From Cloeon dipterum (taxonomy: Eukaryota > Arthropoda > Insecta > Ephemeroptera > Baetidae), in the NCBI RefSeq assembly GCF_949628265.1, contig NC_088787.1:27518501-27582500 (forward strand): a DNA stretch of 64,000 nucleotides. The letters run 5' to 3'. Position 1 is the stretch's first letter, and each line of letters opens with the position of its first letter. Position numbers and translations under genes: made by a program. The notes beneath the pieces were generated by a model, which had not been told where the DNA came from, searched no databases, and was given only the letters and a program-made list of their open reading frames with translations. Shown piece after piece: positions 51,608 through 62,300 of this stretch.

Positions 51608-51906
51608 CGAATGGATCGAGTGGGATCGAGAAGAGGCGTCTGATTCGAGGGACTGGTGACGGAGGTTTCCAGTGCACCACATGCCTATTCAAATGCATTA
51701 GTTACTACGAATGCAAAAATCACAGCGCCAAGCATTACGAGGAATCCACGTGCACTATCTGCAATAAAACCCTCTTCACCAAATCGTCGCTCTCAAAGCA
51801 CATGATGGACTGTCACAACTCGTTCACTTGCAAACTGTGTCGTGCGACCTTTATTACTAACGAGGGCTTCTTGCGCCACTTTGATAGAAACCATAGCTGT
51901 GGTTAG
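51608..51906 (+). CDS. Alternative terminal zinc-finger exon F
   Basis: It has no in-frame ATG near its start, so ATG-based ORF prediction misses it. The acceptor CTTTTCAG and phase-1 entry give 99 residues beginning (G)CG-AAT. Three fingers: FQCTTCLFKCISYYECKNHS, TCTICNKTLFTKSSLSKHMM and FTCKLCRATFITNEGFLRHF. Linkers are HYEESTC and HNSFTC. It is the most divergent intact module: HLGxT is replaced, but the 4-5 residue spacing is kept. AATAAA at 52109. Confidence 0.85.
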
Positions 51907-53008
51907 CCGTGATTATCTTTACAAACTTCAAACTTATTTCTTTTCATGAACTCAAAATTCCCATGGCAAGAGGGAATTTTGATAGATTTTTTTCTTTTCA
52001 AGACGGCTATTAAAGGCAAATTCGTTAAATTTTGTATACTAAATAATTATTTTCTTTGAATTCCAGCAGACACTGGAATACAATCGCGAAATCAATTTTT
52101 TATGAGCTAATAAAGGAACAGGCATATAATAATTAGCACTGTGTTCGATCATTTAGTTGTCAACGTCAACAACGTGCATTATTTTGTTATAGTTTTCAAA
52201 TGGCCAGCAAGACGAATGAACGAATATTTTGCCAAATTCTAGCCACTGTGGGTTATCGAGGAGCCCAGAATGGAAAAACGTCTTTTAATTCAATCATCTT
52301 TTGATAACCGTATAAGTTGGTAGTGGTACAGGACTGTAATACAAATGATTCTTAGTTACAAATATTGCACATTAAATAATTAATTGTTCACAGCGAAAAT
52401 AATTTATCACAATAAATGAGTGTATTATCCCAATCGAATGCGGGTCTGTTACAAATATGTTGTTGCATCTTCAAAATATTTCCTCGCACGGTATTTCGTA
52501 TCTTTGGAGTGAGTGTTTGATATGACCGTCGTCGTGCGAGGTGGAAGGGTCAGTGCAGGTAACGCGCTTATCGCACAGTTACACTGCCCTCTACCGATTC
52601 GGGAGAATAATATGAGATCAGATGCACTCGAGGTTGCAATAATTTTCAGATGATAGTAGAAGCAGCTTCCTCGGTGTATAGCAAGTGGTTTAAATTTTCA
52701 CTACTGCTGTGTAAAAATAAGGAAAAATAAAAAGCTTGGTACACGCCGAGGACGCTGCTTCAAATTAAAAATGAAAATATAGTGTAAATGTCGAAAGAGG
52801 ATATTTATTATGAGTCCTCTTCCTCTAAATGAAGTAGACAAGTTAAATGAAAATAGTTGTCATACTGAGCACACAGGCCTTTTGGGGCAAATTTTGCAAA
52901 CCACGGTAGAATATAACAGGATAGCACGCATTTTTGACTGCATGTTTTAAAGCATTTTTTACAAGCGTGGGGTTAAGAGAAGCTCAAATGTTTGTGGCAT
53001 GATTTCAG
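51907..53008 (+). other. Inter-exon region F-G
   Basis: 3' UTR of F followed by intron. A GC-richer patch at about 52520-52650 is unexplained. No module was recognised. Confidence 0.4.
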
Positions 53009-53250
53009 GCGTCGCACGGGAAATGTTGACTTACTCGTTAATCACGACGAGCGAGAAGCCGAGAGCTATTAAGAGCGGGGACAAATTCATATGCAGCGTG
53101 TGCTCGCGGCTGTACTTGAATCACACGGCGTGCATTAACCACCTTCAGTTGCATCTAGGCAACACGATGTGCCACGTCTGCAACAAAATACTGAGCAACG
53201 TCTCCAATCTGAAGACGCATTTGGCCAAACACAAACAACGAACCACGTGA
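53009..53250 (+). CDS. Alternative terminal zinc-finger exon G
   Basis: Phase-1 acceptor TGATTTCAG, identical to that of exon C. It encodes 80 residues, two fingers: FICSVCSRLYLNHTACINHL and MCHVCNKILSNVSNLKTHLA joined by HLGNTMC. A candidate AATAAA lies at 53614. Confidence 0.88.
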
Positions 53251-53959
53251 TAAACCTGCAGCACGAGCCAAGAACTTAAATCACTTTACGTTCCTTAAAA
53301 GGGAAGATGTTGGCTTTAATTCAAGCCATTATATTTTGTTCCCAAGTCCTCAAGTCATCCGTGATCAGAAGTTATAGAACGTGGCTTTTCGAAAAAGCAA
53401 TTTTATGTTTGAAAAATTTGATACAATGTGAATGTGTATAATATATAAATTAGTTGTGATGGTATAAGCAACCACTCTTTTAGTCTAAGCTGCAGCGGTC
53501 ACACATTCAACTTCCCTGCCTTTCTCCTTCTAACAATGAGAGCGACTCTCACGATAGCGAGAGAGGGCATGTAAGCGAGTCGGCGAAGCCGCCGCTTGCG
53601 CTCTTAAGATTATAATAAACCCCATATTCCATATTGAGTGTAAAATAATTATTAGAATAATTAGTGAATAATAATTATTGAGTCTAATAATTATCCCCGA
53701 GATCTAACTGAGAGAAAGAATTGACTTTAAGATAATCTATTTTACATAATTCCCAACGTTGCACTCATCCATCTGTTAAGTGATGGAGGCTGTAAAAATT
53801 AGCTAACCAGCAAACTTAAAACCCAGATTTAAAAATGTTTTGAATTATTAACCAAAGCCATTTATCATTCGCTATCATGATTTTATAAAAAAAATTATTT
53901 ATTCTTATATCACTGTCATCTTGACTTCACACGAAGAAAATTTGGGTTTGTCTTCAATA

Positions 53960-54180
53960 AAGACAATGGAAATGCCAATGTGTTGTGTTCAATCGCATCT
54001 TAACCAAACCACTTGCGCCATTTGCGGAAAGAATATGGATAGCAAATTCATCCTCCAGATGCACCTGGCGTAACACAATAAGGGCCTGACCACATGTGTC
54101 ATTTGTGGGAAGGTCTATATCATGTTCAACGACGAGGAAAATGTCTGGACAAGGAAAATGAGTCGTCAGAGCTAACAATA
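53960..54180 (+). pseudogene. Decayed zinc-finger module (pseudo-exon 1)
   Basis: One frame reads QSHLNQTTCAICGKNMDSK, then an in-frame TAA at 54071-54073, then HNKGLTTCVICGKVYIMF. Both halves carry the array-specific H-x-x-x-TTC-x-ICGK signature. No first-finger CxxC is intact upstream in the same frame and no clear phase-1 acceptor was found. It is best read as the remains of a duplicated module. Confidence 0.65.
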
Positions 54181-54381
54181 AGAAATTTACCTCGACTGGA
54201 TGAAATTTATTTTGTATTTTCTGTTTAGTTATAATCAGTAAACTACTGAAAATTCTATAATTTTTTTTTTTTAATTTTTGTCTCCTAAACTGCATTGTAA
54301 ATGGGAAATCTAGATAATATTTTGCTCTCTATGCATGAAAAGGTTAAGATACAAAAATACAACTAATTTCGTACCCCGCAG

Positions 54382-54587
54382 TGACGATTACGAGAGTGGA
54401 TAAAATAGAAAATATCGAGCAAATAATGCTTGAAAACTCTCCGACGGAGTTATTTTCAGCAATCCTTTCTGGCCAGTATAGTGTCCTTCGTTTGCAAATT
54501 TGCAATCCTCAGGCTCTTGCTGCGAGTCACCAGGATCAACATGGCAAACCAGCGAGTCCAGTGGATTTACCGATTGCAAGCGTTTAA
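54382..54587 (+). pseudogene. Degenerate terminal exon (pseudo-exon 2)
   Basis: The acceptor CCCCGCAG and the phase-1 frame are intact and open for 68 residues, but no zinc finger remains. LSGQYSVLRLQICNPQ followed by SHQDQHG aligns with the NGRYVCSICE ... EHVNQHVG part of exon I: H-x3-H spacing is kept while the CxxC pair is lost. In the +1 frame a VCKFA fragment survives, suggesting small indels. Its downstream flank matches that of exon I. It could still be spliced as a finger-less isoform. Confidence 0.55.
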
Positions 54588-54979
54588 TACCTTTAAATTG
54601 TGTATGATCTACTGAAAAATTTCTGTGCAGGAAAATTTAGAAGATGTACCGAATTAATGAAATTTAGAAAACGCAGTGAAATTCCGACCTGAGCGCGCAA
54701 TGAAAGCCTATAATTGTAACTGCACTAGCGTTATAAAGAGGAAATAGATATCATCAATGCTACCCTAAGTTCCGAGAAGTGCCCCTAGAAATTTGACGAG
54801 TTAGTATAAGTAATGCTTATTATGTCACAATATTGACAAAAACTTGGTTCTTTTCGCGCATTTTCACGTGACCGTTTTTTCGCGCCATACCTCACCATAT
54901 CTGCGCGTCGCACGAATCTGGCCTCCGCTGTGCATTATTAATATTAACTCTACTGCGATTAAGAATGTTCTATGACACA

Positions 54980-55271
54980 TCCAGAGTATTATAAATAAAT
55001 TTTGCATTACGTATTTTAAAGAATAAAAAGTGGCTTATTTAACATTTAATAATGAATTCAAAATTAACCAATAAATTGTTAAGGTATTGTTACAACACTA
55101 ACTCAAGGCAGGCTTAAATAAGAAATTTGAAAGTGAGTAACGAATTAACTTAAGCTCTAGTGAAATATTGCATTAATAGAAAATTATTTCAATCAGGTTA
55201 CTGTTGCTTATTCTCATCCAAGTAAAAGTGCAAATAATAATGGTACATGGTCAAAAATTATATTCAAATGA
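54980..55271 (+). repeat. Direct repeat copy 1 (3' flank of pseudo-exon 2)
   Basis: Starts around AAGAATAAAAAGTGGCTTAT and ends around TGGTACATGGTCAAAAATTA. It matches 56531-56780 in the same order along about 250 nt by eye (shared CTCTAGTGAAAT, GCAGGCTTAAA, GGTACATGGTCAAAA). It carries AATAAA near its start. Confidence 0.75.
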
Positions 55272-55807
55272 GAAAAGGCTCCGAGTCTCCAACCTTTAAA
55301 TGTTGTCTTGACTTGTCGGGTGCCAGGCTGGGAGGACAAAGATCATGGCCGGTCTTACGAAATTCAGATACGCTACTCTCTTGATGCGGGGTGTGCACCC
55401 TCGCAGGTTGCGCGCCGCAAAGCCGAGCGTTTGGGCAGTTTTAGCGCGCACAGTGTCACAATGTGTACACATCCATCGCTGGTCACGCGCGAATTAAAGC
55501 CCTGTTTGACGACTACAATTCGCGTGTATCAATTATCTTAATTTAACCCATAAATAGTTCTACGATTATTTTTAAGAACGAGTTTTATTTGATTGGTCTG
55601 AAATCTTTAGCTCTGTTCATTTTTATCATTAGGATCCTAATAAGTAGTTTTATTGTTATTCATACCTGCATGTGGTATTTTTAAGTCGTTCGTTTTTACC
55701 GCTTTGAATAAATATTGAAAACCAGATTCTAAATAAATGCGCGATGAAGTTTCTTGTGTATTTAATTGTAGATGAGTCGTATTAATCTTAGATTTTCTGT
55801 ATTTCAG
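55272..55807 (+). other. Region upstream of exon I
   Basis: A GC-rich patch (about 55310-55510) inside AT-rich DNA is open in one frame (55308-55541), but shows no finger pattern or splice logic. No feature is assigned. Confidence 0.4.
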
Positions 55808-56097
55808 ACGGCGCGAGCATGCTGCTGGTGCGGGCAGTGTACAATCCAGAGAGGGCAGACACGAGGAGTCCAAAGTTTGGGGACGAGCGGCGCAAGGTGG
55901 TCAGCCGCAATGGGAGGTACGTGTGCAGCATTTGCGAGGTCGATTTCGACCGGTACAACCAGTGCTGGGAGCACGTGAACCAACACGTCGGCGTCACCAC
56001 GTGCCACGTGTGCGCCAAAATCTTTGCCACCACGCACAGCTTGCGGAGGCACTTAACTCAGGTGCACGCTAACCTGGTCAAGAAGAAGAAGAAGTGA
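55808..56097 (+). CDS. Alternative terminal zinc-finger exon I (last of array)
   Basis: Phase-1 acceptor GTATTTCAG. It encodes 96 residues, two fingers: YVCSICEVDFDRYNQCWEHV and TCHVCAKIFATTHSLRRHLT joined by HVGVTTC, then a poly-Lys end. It is GC-richer than its flanks. AATAAA at 56539 and 56562. I use letter I because decayed copies occupy the H position. Confidence 0.88.
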
Positions 56098-56530
56098 ACT
56101 TGAACTAATCCACTTTGAACCCTAGAAAGATTTTTAGTGCTCTCTATTGTGAAGTGTTGTGTGAGTAACGTTTGATTTTGGGAACCGAGATCAGTAAGGA
56201 GAGGGACAAATAGTAGATCATGTCGATTTTGCTAGGTCATATTTATATTTTTTTAGGATTTACAAAACGAGTTGTAAATTAATCTGTAGGGTCACTTCTT
56301 TAACTATGAATATATAGTCACGTTATGGTTCGTTCTTTCAGTTAAAAATTTTTCCACTGATAAGTAGGTATGAAAAAGTTGAAATTTTGTGTTAAAATTT
56401 AGTCAGTTTTGAAATTATAAGTTATACAAATGATTAAATGACTTTGTTCATTCATCTAATTACTTTTGTTTTTGAGATTAAATTAAATTATATCAATGAT
56501 TTGAAATTGAAATAATATATAAATGAAATG

Positions 56531-56780
56531 GATACCAGAATAAAAAATATTTGCGATAAAGAATAAAAATGGCTTATTTTTAACATTTATTAATGAGTTA
56601 AAAAGTAACCATCAATAATTTGTTATTTAAAGTATTGTATTCGATGCAGGCTTAAAAAGGAATTTTGGGATTAACTTTTGCTCTAGTGAAATGTTGCATC
56701 AATGGAAAATCATTACGATCAAGTTATTGTTGTTTGTCAACCAAGTACAAATGGTACATGGTCAAAATTATATTCAGATT
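56531..56780 (+). repeat. Direct repeat copy 2 (3' flank of exon I)
   Basis: Partner of 54980-55271. It begins about 430 nt after the exon I stop; copy 1 begins about 390 nt after the stop of pseudo-exon 2. Both copies include a poly(A) signal, so the duplicated unit plausibly was a terminal exon plus its 3' UTR. Confidence 0.75.
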
Positions 56781-57737
56781 CTGTTATAACTTTCTTTGGA
56801 AAATAGAAAAGCGAGAGCAAACAAGTCATGATCGTGATAATTAGAGATCTCAGCCAGCCGCAATGCCAGTCAGCAAATTTTGAGTCATGTGGTAAGTTGC
56901 CAGCCGCCGTGAATTTGGTCAAGCTGCGCCAGTCACACCACTAAAAAAGTTGATCAATCGAGCACTATTAAACTGTACACTTTTAAAATTCTGTCAGCTG
57001 CCAGTTGTTGGAGTTAGCGGCAAAATTGTTCGGTCGCCGGCACCGCCAGCCACAATTTGGCCAGCCAATTGAGATTATGGCTGAAACGTCTGAAAATTTA
57101 TTATGACTTTGTCATTAGAGAATATCAGTCACGAACTAAAATTGGATTTTGAAGAATGCCAGCCAAAAATGTTGGCAGATAGTATTTGTGGATTCTTTCC
57201 AGAAATGATATCCTGAATTTTGAGCAAACGGGTCTGCAATGCAATTGTAGCTGTATATTTCTACATCAGAGAAATTAGCCTATGCTGAAGCGCCTGCCAA
57301 AGTTAGGCTAGGCATTTTGCTTTGCATTCGCTTCACACGGGTTGCATACTCACACCTTATGAACAGCCAATTCGTCAACGTCACTTGTCATTATATTGAC
57401 AATAATAATAATTGTTATGGTTTACTGAATGAGTGTGCACTTTTGTTCATTGAAATCAATGGTTGACCTTAGCGATTTAAAACATTTTCTACTCCTTAGA
57501 TTTTCTGGATCATTCATTGTAAACCATCACAAGTCTTTCATTGATTCTCCTAACGAGGAAATACACCAGCAAAATTAGCGGTTTATAATTTATATAAAGG
57601 TATTTTTATTTTTTTATAGTGAAAAACCGAAAACAAACAAACTTAGCAAGACCTACTTGGTTAGACATTCATTCATACTTGCTTTCATTTTGTTAGTATC
57701 AGCGCCATTACAACAATAGTTGCAAACACACCAAGAT
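56781..57737. other. Intergenic region between BTB locus and TMEM41B
   Basis: It contains a cluster of GCCAG/CCAGC motifs (about 56850-57170). The TMEM41B poly(A) signal is probably TTTATT at 57605-57610 (minus AATAAA). No coding exon was recognised. Confidence 0.45.
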
Positions 57738-59047
57738 TCACTCAAACTTGTCCCTGAGCTTGGATTTGAGCAATACTGGCACCAATGAGAGCACCGCGAA
57801 AGCTGCTAGAAGAATGATAGAGGTCCATGAAATTGCGTCTCCACTAGAACTCATTTGGTGAAGGGTTGTTCCAGCTTGAATGGCCAAAAACGACGGTGGA
57901 GCAACTCCTAATGGAAGAAGAGAAAGCATTACTAGTCTGAACAATGAAATGATTTGTGAATGTGTTAATTCTATTAACAGTTACAGAAATGAGATGAATC
58001 CAAAAATTTACCCAGGAATGTTCCGAGCCAGAAAGGCAACATTGGCACGTCGATAACCGGAGCAGTTATATTTATGAACCAATTAGGCAGAAAAGGCGTT
58101 ATCCTCAGAAATATCATGTAATTTAGAAGATTGCTCCGATGGTTGTTCACCTGTAAAACAAATTCGGTTTACACTTGTATCAAAGGCACAACATTTGGAA
58201 CTCGCTTTGTCTGCCCATGAGCGAGCCTTGTCTGGAAAATATTTGTAGACTAGTCTTCGGCCTACAAGGAATGAAAGAAGATAGCAGAACGTGGCCCCAG
58301 TTGCAGAGCAGAAGCAGACTAGGACAAGGGCCACCGGAAACGGGAATAGAAATCCTGACAGAATCGACAGGGAAATTGACCCCGGGATCGCAAACGTTTG
58401 CAGGCTAGAAAAGATTGATTACTTTTGTGAGATTAAGCAACAAGTTTAAATAATACAAGATGTAGGAGATGAACACGCCCATCAGCACTTCAAAGTAGTA
58501 TTTATCCTTGTATCTGTACAAAACCTTTCCAAGGTTTTTAGCATCTTCTATGTCCCTTGGAAGTTTGATGTGCTGTATTTCATCCCTGGTAAATATATTA
58601 ATGACGAAATCAATTATGTGATGCAAAATACAAGGCATGAACTTACTCTTCCAAGTCAGGGAAACACTGATAGACATACAGTAAGGCAAGTAAGGACACA
58701 ATGAAGACAACTCCAACCACTACAAACGCCTTTCTAGTACTTTCAGGTCGTTTCGTCACTTCTGGCAGTTCTGCTTCATCTAAAAGATAAAAAGATCGAT
58801 TAAGCAAAACCATTTATTTAGACAGCACATTTTTCAACCAGAGCAGTTCACGAGCAAGCCCGAGAAAAAATTGTAAGGCCCAATAGAGGAATAAAATTGA
58901 GAAATTGCACATGTCATACTGCTCATTGTCAGTTGCAGAATTACATAAATTAAGAGCAGCCTGAAACCTGATTCATTCATAACAATCTAAATCATTGTGG
59001 GAAAGCATGTAACCTTTGCCTCTATGACGCCTCTCAGTGACTTCCAT
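57738..59047 (-). CDS. TMEM41B: TMEM41B / stasimon, VTT-domain ER scramblase
   Basis: Six exons (59047-59014, 58779-58647, 58585-58457, 58404-58206, 58150-58012, 57907-57738) give 267 residues; human TMEM41B has 291. After an N-terminal hydrophobic helix, the VTT/DedA core reads LQTFAIPGSISLSILSGFLF, then LSFLVGRRLVYKYFP, then FLRITPFLPNWFINITAPVI, then GVAPPSFLAIQAGTTL, and the last membrane helix ends in KLRDKFE. All are family hallmarks. Vertebrate TMEM41B is an ER phospholipid scramblase needed for autophagosome and lipoprotein formation; Drosophila stasimon acts in motor circuits. The intron after 58206 appears to start with GC (AAA|GCGAGT) and is the only way found to keep KVNNHR in phase. 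Confidence 0.93.
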
Positions 59048-59394
59048 GGCTCTGTACGGGTCGACGGTCAACAGATAAAGTCAAGAAAGGCCTCCAAATA
59101 GCGTGTTTTTGTTACTCATTATCTGGGTTCTGATTTGGAAAAATATTTCCTCGATATTCAAAACACGCGCCATAAAACATAATTTTGCCTTAAGTCATAT
59201 TTATAAGAGTGAGTAAGACGCCATCTTTCAATTACCCCAGGCGATAGCTTTGGTTAGTTATCTTAAAATCCAAAATGGCGCTATAGCCTAGCCCATTCGT
59301 TTTCTTTTGATGGCGGGCGATCGTCGTTTGTTTCCCTGCGCTCGCTCCTTGCGCGATACGGCATTTTTCCATCCGAGTTGTTGCCAGACAAAGG
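59048..59394. promoter_or_regulatory. Bidirectional promoter, TMEM41B / Caprin
   Basis: Only 347 bp separate the two divergent start codons. The Caprin-proximal half is GC-richer, without a TATA box at a plausible place on either strand. The geometry implies overlapping or shared regulatory DNA. Confidence 0.6.
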
Positions 59395-62300
59395 ATGCCT
59401 TCTGCCTCTGCGAAGCTGGAGAAACAATCCTCGACGGAGGTGGTAGAACCACTGAAGCTGGTTCTTACCATGATCGAGCACAAAAAGCGGAATCTGGAGA
59501 AGCGAAAGGTATAAAAATCGTCGGCCAGCGTCCCGAAAAACCCACCGAAAATGCCTTTTGAATATTCACTTCCCGTCGTCGCCATGTTGCCTACGGATGC
59601 GCCATGTGCTCTGTTCGTTACTTGTCAAAGTAGTCGGCCTTTTCGGCTAGACCGTTTCGATTCGGCTATCGACGGTCGGATATTCTCTTTAGCCCGGGGA
59701 TTGGCCACGCATGTAGATATTCGCTTTCGGCCAAATCGGCAGCACGCGGCGGGCGCGGCCGAACGCCGGCGCGTGAAAGGCACGATTAGGCGCACTATCC
59801 AAGGCCACTTCAGAGCCCATTTATGTGTATGGCATTATGGTATATTGCGTGTGTTCTGTGTTGCCGACACTTCCGCATCAATGGTTTGCCGCGAACAATG
59901 AATATAATAATTTACTTACTTACGCATTCACCTGATTTGAATGCAGACTATCTAAATTGCAACACGTGCATTTTCACGTGGGAAGTTTTCATTTTTTATC
60001 CAAGTCTTTTTGACACGGAAACTCAATTTCATTATTGATATTCGTCGTGCAAAGTGCAGGCTAAAAGTTTGACGCTGCATGAGTCACTCAACGTAATGAA
60101 ATGAGTAATGCCTGTTGAGATTAAATATTATCGATTCCGGGGGCATTGTTCTCACGCTGTACTCCGTACGTGTGCAGGTAAAACTGGAAGCTTACAAGGC
60201 TGAGCAGAAGAATGGCAAGGAGCTGAATAGCGAGCAGCAATCGGCAGTGTCTAAGTACGACGAAGTCATCCAGACTCTCGTCTTTGCCAACGATCTTGTG
60301 AAGCAGATCCAGCAACTCGAGTTGGACCATGCAAAGATTCAAAAAAAGCAGCAAAAGAAGGACCAGGCGAAGGAGCAGTCTGAGAGGTACCAACGAGACA
60401 TGCAGAGGACCAAGGATTTGATCACAATCCAGGTTTGATATATTTTAAATGTTTAGCACAAGCTAAGAAATAATTTATAGAGGAGTTACAATTAATTTAA
60501 ATTCTAATTAGTACGTTTTAGAGACCTCATAAGATTAGCATTTTGATTTCATAAGTGTATTTTAGCAAAACAATAAGTATTTGGATTCTAAATATTTTAT
60601 TCATTGAATTTTGCATTCAGGATGTGCTGAAGAGCTTCACTGACGACGTGGTGAGATCTGACTTCCTGGCAGGAAAGAACGGTGCCGTCACTTTGTCAAA
60701 GGAAGACTTGGACCTCGTGGATGAAGTCAGCCTGCTAATTTTGCCCAATGACTCCGCCACTAATGAAGGTATCGACGGTGCTGCCCAATTCCTGGTCAAC
60801 CTGCTTGACCGCAAAAAGAAGGAGTGGAAATCAACTACCAAGAGCTACGCTGACATCTTCGCTCTATTTATGTCTCTCAACGACAGCGACTACTTTAGAA
60901 ATGCCAAGAATATCAGTACCATCCCCATGCCAGCTGAGCAGGCAAGTACCTAGCTTGACAGATTCCTCTAGAGCGTAGGAACTTGATAAACTTACTTGGA
61001 CTTTTGGCAAGACTGACTGAGCTTTTCCCTAAAATGGCCAAGCCAGGATTTTTTAATACATTTAACTCACGTGAATGTAAATTGTTGAAACAAAAGTATA
61101 GCATTAATTTTTTTTAAACATGCTCTTGACCTTATTGGTTTTGCGGGAAAAAATATCCTTTTTGAACTGCTGTTTAGTCAATTTTGAAAAATAAAAATAT
61201 CACACGCTCTCGTACTTGACAGCGTCTATTTCGGCCTTGCAGACATCATCAGCAGTACTGCTCCACTTGCTAGTCACCAGCACCACTTTTTTAACTTTGA
61301 AATTTCATATTTACAACGTTTTGCGCTAGTGAATCAGAAAAGCAATAATAGTTTCTAAATGGTGTTTAAACAAAATTAAGGCCGCATTTTATTCGGTGTA
61401 AATTATGGCCAGTACAAAATTAACAAGGTTAGAAACTGAAGCCATGTCTTTTTATGAGATACCAAACTAGAAATTCATTTCACCTATCTAATTTGTCACT
61501 ATGTTGTGTGAAAAATTCCAGCAAGAACCTGAACCAGAGGAAGAGAGCGTGGTTGAGATTGAAGATACCCTAGTTGACCCGGCTATTATCAAGAAGGAGA
61601 TCAGCAGCTCGCCTTCGCTGAAGAACAACCTGTCCCCCACAAACCAAATGCCAAGTCTAACGGAAACTCCTCTCATGGCGCCGCCTGCTGAAGCCCCGTA
61701 CTTTGTTGCACAGGCGCCAGAGGCAGCGCCTCTGCACTTCATCCCCCCGCAACAGCAGCAGCAGCCACCGCCGCCTCCTCCGCCAGTGCACCTGCCTCCT
61801 CGCCAAATCATCAACGACGTCATTGGCCAGAGCAACAGCGCTTTTGACTTCTTGCAGGAGTCTCAGATCGAGGCTGAGGCGCCGCCAGTCTTGATTCCCC
61901 AGTTTCCGCCCGGCTTGGCGCCTCCGCCATCTGCGCCTGCCGCCTCAGCCGTGCCCCAACCAGAATTCCACCAGGCCATTCCTTCTCAAACGTTCACCAA
62001 CCAGAGTTTCCATGTAATCGCCCAGGTCCCGCAACAGCAACCACCAGTGCACCCGCAATCGTCCTCCCCGAAAAGCACAATGCAGCCGTATCCAGCAGCG
62101 GCTCCGCAGCCCACCTTTATAGAAGAGGTGACGCAGATGCAGCTGCCAGAAGAGCCAAAGCAGCCTGTCGTCGCTCCAACCTCTTTCGCGCAGGCGGCCA
62201 CTTACAGCAGCCTTGCACAGAAGCCGCAAAACTTCACTAACGGCCCTCCAGGCTTCCCCCCGCAGCAGCCGCAGAAAATGCAGCAAAGCCAGTTCCAGCC

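Noticed and set aside
53954-54295. 113-residue minus-strand frame
   Set aside because: It overlaps the decayed plus-strand finger module, whose TTC-x-ICGK motifs explain the sequence better.
55308-55541. 77-residue plus-strand frame in a GC-rich patch upstream of exon I
   Set aside because: No zinc-finger spacing, no splice acceptor in phase 1, no recognisable family.
59551-59901. 116-residue plus-strand frame after the first Caprin exon
   Set aside because: It begins after a good donor at 59508 and lies inside the first Caprin intron; no domain is visible.
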